Assembly (NCBI GenBank): GCA_022560365.1
Contig: JADFTG010000001.1
Coordinates: forward strand, 1-18,191
From: Chloroflexota bacterium
GTDB taxonomy: Bacteria; Chloroflexota; Dehalococcoidia; SM23-28-2; RBG-16-64-32
Direction: 5' to 3'
DNA: 18,191 nt
Positions 13,046 through 18,191 of the stretch are shown in pieces; position 1 is the first letter of the stretch, and each line of letters opens with the position of its first letter. Made by a program: the position numbers and the translations under genes. Under the pieces are notes generated by a model. It made no database searches. It saw only the letters and a list, made by a program, of their open reading frames with translations, and was not told the origin of the DNA.

Positions 13046-13915
13046 ATGGCTACGGAGCTTTCGTACGATGCTATCGAGGTGGGCCAGAAGTTTGGGCCAT
13101 GGGAATACCCGCTTGCCGAGCGCATCGGCCGTTACATGGAGGCGATCGAAAACGCGCACCCGTGGCACAAGGAACGCTCGCCGTGGGGACCGCCCGTGGC
13201 GCCGCCGAGCATCCTGGGCGTGGCGGCGATGCGTTTCATGGACACGATCGGCCCCGTGCCGCCCGGCACGCTGCATACGAAGCAGGAGATCGAGACGGCC
13301 AAGGCGCTGCGGCTGGACCGGCGGCCGATCGCCTATGGTGAGTTCATCGACAAGTTCGAGAAGCGCGGCCGCAAGTACTTCACGTTCGAGGCCCGGTTCC
13401 GCGATGAGACGGGGATCATCATCGGCCGCTCGCGGGTGACGATGGCGTTTCCGGCGGAGAAGGGCGGCGAAGGCGGCAAGAAAGAGGCGCGCGAGGAGCC
13501 AGAGCGGAAGGGCGAGCTGACGCCGATCACGCGGACGCTGACGCAGGAGAAGATGACGGCGTATTCGGAGGACTCGGCGAACGCGGAGCGAGGCCAGTCG
13601 ATCCACGTGCAGCCGGAGGTAGCGAAGAAGGCTGGCTTCGAGAGGACGGTGGCGCAGGGGTTGATGGCGGCGGACTACATGTCGGAGCTGGTGACGGCGG
13701 AGTTCGGCAAGGAGTGGTTCGAGTTCGCCGGCCTGTCGGTGAGGTTCCTGCGGCCGATCCTCTGCGGCGACACAGTGACGGCGAACGGACGGGTGGCGGA
13801 GGAGGCAGCGGAGGGCGCGGTGGTGCGCAAGGTGTACGAGGTGTGGGCGGAGAACGAGCGCGGCGAGGTGGTGGCGGCGGGGCACGCGCATTCGCTGGTG
13901 ATGCCCGGCCGCTAG
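13046..13915 (+). CDS. MaoC-like / FAS1-like dehydratase family protein (double hotdog)
   Basis: A 289-residue soluble acyl-CoA hydratase/dehydratase relative. Two hotdog halves: an N-terminal FAS1-like dehydratase half (about 5-135, SYDAIEVGQKFGPWEYPLAE, WGPPVAPPSILGVAAMRF), a charged linker (136-160, EKGGEGGKKEAREEPERKGE), and a C-terminal MaoC half (TRTLTQEKMTAYSEDSANAE, SIHVQPEVAKKAGFERTVAQGLM, LSVRFLRPILCGDTV). D176 and H187 are candidates for the catalytic pair, but they lie 11 apart rather than 5 as in R-specific enoyl-CoA hydratase, so activity is uncertain. The frame opens at 13007, but ATG 13046 (MATELSYDAI) fits the family and the promoter. With the mutase and lyases to the right it could act on mesaconyl-, methylmalyl- or citramalyl-type CoA esters; that is inference. 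Confidence 0.82.
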   Translation: MATELSYDAIEVGQKFGPWEYPLAERIGRYMEAIENAHPWHKERSPWGPPVAPPSILGVAAMRFMDTIGPVPPGTLHTKQEIETAKALRLDRRPIAYGEFIDKFEKRGRKYFTFEARFRDETGIIIGRSRVTMAFPAEKGGEGGKKEAREEPERKGELTPITRTLTQEKMTAYSEDSANAERGQSIHVQPEVAKKAGFERTVAQGLMAADYMSELVTAEFGKEWFEFAGLSVRFLRPILCGDTVTANGRVAEEAAEGAVVRKVYEVWAENERGEVVAAGHAHSLVMPGR

Positions 13916-13965
13916 GCGGTGGCGCGGGCCGTTCCTTGTGCCCCTACGTGGGCGGCTCGAAGCGG

Positions 13966-13974
13966 TGCTAGAAT
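13966..13974 (+). promoter_or_regulatory. Extended -10 promoter of the ion channel gene (TGCTAGAAT)
   Basis: TG-C-TAGAAT, identical to the ssrA promoter decamer. The predicted transcription start near 13981 leaves a leader of about 23 nt before ATG 14005. No -35 at the right distance. Confidence 0.5.
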
Positions 13975-14004
13975 CTCCGTACGCGCGAGGGCGCGGGTGA
14001 TGTG

Positions 14005-14825
14005 ATGACACAACGCGAAAAGCGAGCACAGCTACTGGAGCGGTTCGAGGAGGCGACGGAGTGGCCGCTGCTGTTCCTGGCGCTGCTGATGATCCCGCTG
14101 CTGGGCGTCCCGCTGGCGTTGGACATCGACAGCGACACTGACCTGGCGCTCGAGGGTGTGTCCTACATCATCTGGGCCATCTTTGCGGCGGAACTGTCGA
14201 TACGGACGTTCCTCTCGGAGAAGAGGATCCGCTATCTGATCCGGCACTGGTTCGACGTGCTGATCGTCGTTGTGCCGTTCCTGCGGCCGTTGCGCATCGC
14301 CCGCTCGGCCAGGGCCGCGCGGCTGCTCAAGCTCGGCCGCCTGCTGCCGTTCGTGGCCCGGATATGGACGTCCACGCAGTCGTTGATGAGGCACCGCGGA
14401 CTGCAGTGGGTCGTCATTGGCGGTATGGCCGTGGTGTTCGCCGGTGCCGGCGGCGTGCTGGCGTTCGAGAGCGGGGCCGGCGGCGGGCTCGACGACTACG
14501 GCACGGCGCTCTGGTGGGCGATGGCGACGGTGACGACAGTCGGCTACGGCGACAGCGTGCCGGTAACGCCCGAGGGACGCGGCGTTGCCGTGCTGCTGAT
14601 GCTGGTGGGGATTGCGTTCTTCACCTGGGTGACGGCGAACATCGCGGCGTTCCTAGTGGAGTTCGGCGGCGGCGAGGTGCAGGGCGTGACGACGCACGAC
14701 CTGATGGCCAAGCTCGAAGAGATGGAGTCAGAGATAAAGGCGTTGCGGGCAGAGCGACCGGGAATCAGCGGCGCACCGCCGGAGACGGCGACGGAGGGGG
14801 TCCGCGACCGAGAACCAGCGCCCGA

Positions 14826-14829
<4 letters not shown>
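14005..14829 (+). CDS. Voltage-gated-type potassium channel (ion channel family)
   Basis: A 274-residue inner-membrane channel subunit, expected to form tetramers. Hydrophobic segments correspond to S1 (about 20-40, WPLLFLALLMIPLLGVPLAL), S2 (SYIIWAIFAAELSIRTFL), S3 (HWFDVLIVVVPFL), an arginine-rich S4-like stretch (RPLRIARSARAARLLKLGR), S5 (QWVVIGGMAVVFAGAGGVLAF), the pore helix with selectivity filter TVGYGD (about 178-183), and S6 (GVAVLLMLVGIAFFTWVTAN). The C-terminus has a short coiled-coil-like helix (DLMAKLEEMESEIKALRAER) and a disordered tail. TVGYGD is the K+ filter. ATG 14005 is preferred to the adjacent GTG 14002; the Shine-Dalgarno is weak. Its TAG stop shares CTAG (14826-14829) with the convergent mutase stop. 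Confidence 0.9.
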
Positions 14830-16497
<1,668 letters not shown>

Positions 16498-16501
<4 letters not shown>

Positions 16502-17409
16502 GGTTTGCTAGCCTCCGCCCACTCGACGAGGCGCCGGGCGCGCCAGTAGATGGGCGTGTCGATCATTTTACCGTCTACGGCGATAGCTGCGATGCCTTTC
16601 GCCAGGCCTTCTCGCTCAAAAGCTTCGACGATGGCGCGCGCTTCGGCGACTTCATCGTCGGCTGGACTGAAGATCTCGTTCGCTATCTGTACCTGTGTTG
16701 GGTGGATGCAGAGCTTGCCGGAATAGCCGAGGCTCTTCGCCTTGCTCATCTCGCGGCGCAGGTGAGCCTCATCGCTATAGTTAGGGTCTGGCGTATCGAT
16801 CGCCATGACTGCGGCGGCCCGGCAGGCGACCGCAATCATGCTGCGCGCCCAGAGGATCTCCTCGGCCGTATCTGTGCGCCTGATCGCCATGTCGGTAGCG
16901 AAGTCTTCGGCGCCGAAGATCGCAGCAGTAACGCGAGGTGAGGCGCGGCAGATATCGTAGGCCTCCATCATGCCCTTCGCCGTCTCGATCAGTGGCACGA
17001 TGGCGACGTGGCCCGCTTCGATGCCGTACTCGTGCTCCAGCCGGACCAAGTGTGCTTCGAGGTCGGCGATCATCCGTGCCGACTCCGCCTTCGAGAGGAC
17101 GATGCCGTCGAGGCCGGGCCGCACGACCTCAGCCAGGTCATCTTCGGTCAGGCCTGTGGCGTAGCCGTTGATGCGGACGTACAGCGCGAAGCCGGAGCGT
17201 GGCATCGTCTCGATCGCCTTGCGTGCCAGGGGGCGCGCGGCCGCCTTCTCAGCCGGCGGGATCGAGTCCTCGAGGTCGAGGCAGACAGCGTCGGCTCCGG
17301 CCCCTGGCGCCTTGTCGACGAAGCGCTGGACGACGACGGGGACGGTGAGAATGCTGCGCATGACGGCGTACTCGCGGCCTGGCGCTGCTGCGGGGGTTGT
17401 GTCGCTCAT
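16498..17409 (-). CDS. HpcH/HpaI aldolase / CitE-like acyl-CoA lyase
   Basis: A 303-residue TIM-barrel lyase of the citrate lyase beta/malyl-CoA lyase superfamily, cleaving a 3-hydroxy-3-carboxyacyl-CoA-type bond (malyl-, methylmalyl- or citramalyl-CoA). Seen from MSDTTPA: VCLDLEDSIPPAEKAAAR (about 42-59), the substrate Arg79 in LYVRINGYAT, the Mg ligands E142 in VPLIETAKG and D169 in FGAEDFATD, and GKLCIHPTQV (231-240). The frame opens at 17529, but ATG 17409 gives the family's normal length and sits 7 nt behind TATAAC without Shine-Dalgarno. Its TGA overlaps the mutase ATG by four bases, so the two proteins are translationally coupled. CLYBL, the animal relative, is a citramalyl-CoA lyase that protects methylmalonyl-CoA mutase from itaconyl-CoA; a similar partnership here is inference. 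It is clearly different from the second lyase at 17560. Confidence 0.88.
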
Positions 17410-17416
17410 GGCTACG

Positions 17417-17422
17417 GTTATA
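17417..17422 (-). promoter_or_regulatory. -10 box TATAAC of the lyase-mutase operon, leaderless spacing
   Basis: On the minus strand TATAAC is followed by seven bases (CGTAGCC) and then the ATG at 17409. There is no Shine-Dalgarno. It lies back to back with the mcl promoter at 17436-17465. Confidence 0.55.
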
Positions 17423-17435
17423 TCACGGATTTGCC

Positions 17436-17465
17436 TTGACCCTCGTATGGGCGCGTTCATATAAT
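17436..17465 (+). promoter_or_regulatory. Sigma-70 promoter TTGACC-18-TATAAT for the malyl-CoA lyase gene
   Basis: TTGACC (17436-17441), 18-nt spacer, perfect TATAAT (17460-17465). The start of transcription is expected near 17472, giving an 88-nt leader that includes a 10-codon upstream frame (ATG 17528 to TAA 17560) overlapping the mcl start. Confidence 0.75.
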
Positions 17466-17559
17466 CCGCGTCGGCGCTCCTAATCATGTACACCTGAGAG
17501 CGGCAAGCCTGCAAGGGAGCCCGGATCATGCAACGCAGCCGAAGGGAAGCTATTCGATA

Positions 17560-18191
17560 ATGCGAAATCCGAGAGCGTTCTTCGAACCGCTTGCGTCCGG
17601 CGCGCCCTCACCACCGAGTGAGTTACCGGCGCGGCCATACCGCATGATCCACTTCTTTCCGCCACAGATAGAGAAGGTGCGGGCGAAGATCCCCGAATTC
17701 ATCCCAAAAGTGGATGTCCTGCTCGGGAACCTCGAAGACGCCATCCCGGCGACGGATAAAGAAGCAGCAAGGAACGGCTTCGTTGAGGTCGCGCTCGCCA
17801 ACGACTTTGGCGATACGTCCCTCTGGACGCGCATCAACAGCCTGGACAGCCCCTGGATCCTGGACGACCTTTTCACGATCATTCCTCAGGTTGGAGATAA
17901 GTTGGATGTGGTGATGGTGCCCAAGGTGGAGGGGCCATGGGACATCCATTACATCGACCGCCTGCTTGCCCAGCTGGAAGCGAAGCATGGCATCAAGAAG
18001 TCCCTGCAAGTGCACGCGATACTGGAGACCGCGCTTGGTGTCTCCAACGTGGAGGAGATCGCCGCGGCTAGCCCGCGGATGCAGGGCATCAGCCTGGGGC
18101 CGGCGGATCTTGCCGCTTCGCGGAGGATGAAGACGACGCGGGTCGGCGGGGGGCATCCGTCGTATCAGGTGATCGCTGACCCGGATGCGGA
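17560..18191 (+). CDS. mcl: L-malyl-CoA / beta-methylmalyl-CoA lyase (Mcl), 3' partial
   Basis: The first 210 residues of a TIM-barrel CoA lyase. It begins [20 protein letters not shown] and continues with [50 protein letters not shown] (substrate Arg92), [36 protein letters not shown] (Mg ligand E156), [20 protein letters not shown] (D183). From memory this is very similar to the Chloroflexus Mcl, which in the 3-hydroxypropionate bicycle makes and cleaves malyl-, methylmalyl- and citramalyl-CoA. ATG 17560 has AAGGGAAG (17542-17549) 10 nt upstream and overlaps a TAA (TAATG). It runs off the window without a stop. Composition is somewhat lower in G+C than the mutase. Divergent from the lyase-mutase pair. 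Confidence 0.92.
   Translation, partial: MRNPRAFFEPLASGAPSPPSELPARPYRMIHFFPPQIEKVRAKIPEFIPKVDVLLGNLEDAIPATDKEAARNGFVEVALANDFGDTSLWTRINSLDSPWILDDLFTIIPQVGDKLDVVMVPKVEGPWDIHYIDRLLAQLEAKHGIKKSLQVHAILETALGVSNVEEIAAASPRMQGISLGPADLAASRRMKTTRVGGGHPSYQVIADPDA

Noticed and set aside
13025..14029. 334-residue minus-strand open frame across the MaoC-like gene
   Set aside because: Arg/His/Leu-rich shadow translation with no recognisable motif, opposite a gene with clear family signatures and promoter.

Overview
This window is a GC-rich chromosomal segment (roughly two thirds G+C by eye) that reads as ordinary bacterial housekeeping and central-metabolism DNA. I infer a member of the Chloroflexota (Dehalococcoidia/Anaerolineae/Chloroflexia side). 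The reasons are a malyl-CoA lyase close to the Chloroflexus-type enzyme as I remember it, a methylmalonyl-CoA mutase catalytic subunit without a B12-binding domain, a secreted protein with a GDVNCD dockerin-like repeat, and several start codons placed directly behind a -10 box without a Shine-Dalgarno (leaderless style). No phage, CRISPR array, transposase or integrase is visible.

Layout. 1-1270: the 3' part of an arsenite methyltransferase (arsM), a heptanucleotide repeat tract, a DUF2277 small protein and a small frameshifted gene remnant. 1267-4788, minus strand: a membrane-anchored hypothetical protein, a 4-coumarate/long-chain acyl-CoA ligase, a cysteine-rich zinc-ribbon-like orphan with a near-perfect sigma-70 promoter, and a QueD/6-pyruvoyl-tetrahydropterin synthase family protein. 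4828-5200: divergent intergenic region. 5201-7353, plus strand: S41 C-terminal processing protease, smpB and its partner ssrA (tmRNA, tag GDNQYALAA), closed by a clear intrinsic terminator. 7487-9126: a lower-GC patch with a diiron acyl-ACP desaturase and a secreted dockerin-like protein. 9127-9400: degenerate intergenic repeats. 9402-12933, minus strand: small membrane protein, polA and a SnoaL-like protein. 13046-14829, plus strand: a MaoC-type double-hotdog protein and a voltage-gated-type potassium channel. 14826-17409, minus strand: a translationally coupled pair, CitE-like lyase then methylmalonyl-CoA mutase. 17560-18191: divergent malyl-CoA/beta-methylmalyl-CoA lyase running off the window.

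Functional themes. The right end (MaoC-like protein, mutase and two different HpcH/CitE-family lyases around one divergent promoter region) looks like an acyl-CoA node linking glyoxylate, pyruvate or acetyl-CoA with methylmalonyl-CoA and succinyl-CoA, as in the 3-hydroxypropionate bicycle or C5-dicarboxylate turnover. smpB and ssrA form the trans-translation pair, and SnoaL-polA-small membrane protein lie head-to-tail.

The most notable items for a second look are: the frameshift inside the mutase N-terminus; four SD-less starts with TATAAT-like boxes 6-7 nt upstream; the 7-bp-phased GGGACAG repeats at two distant loci; the dockerin-like secreted protein in a low-GC patch directly behind ssrA; and the frameshifted remnant after DUF2277. 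I do not see a convincing wholly new multi-gene system here.
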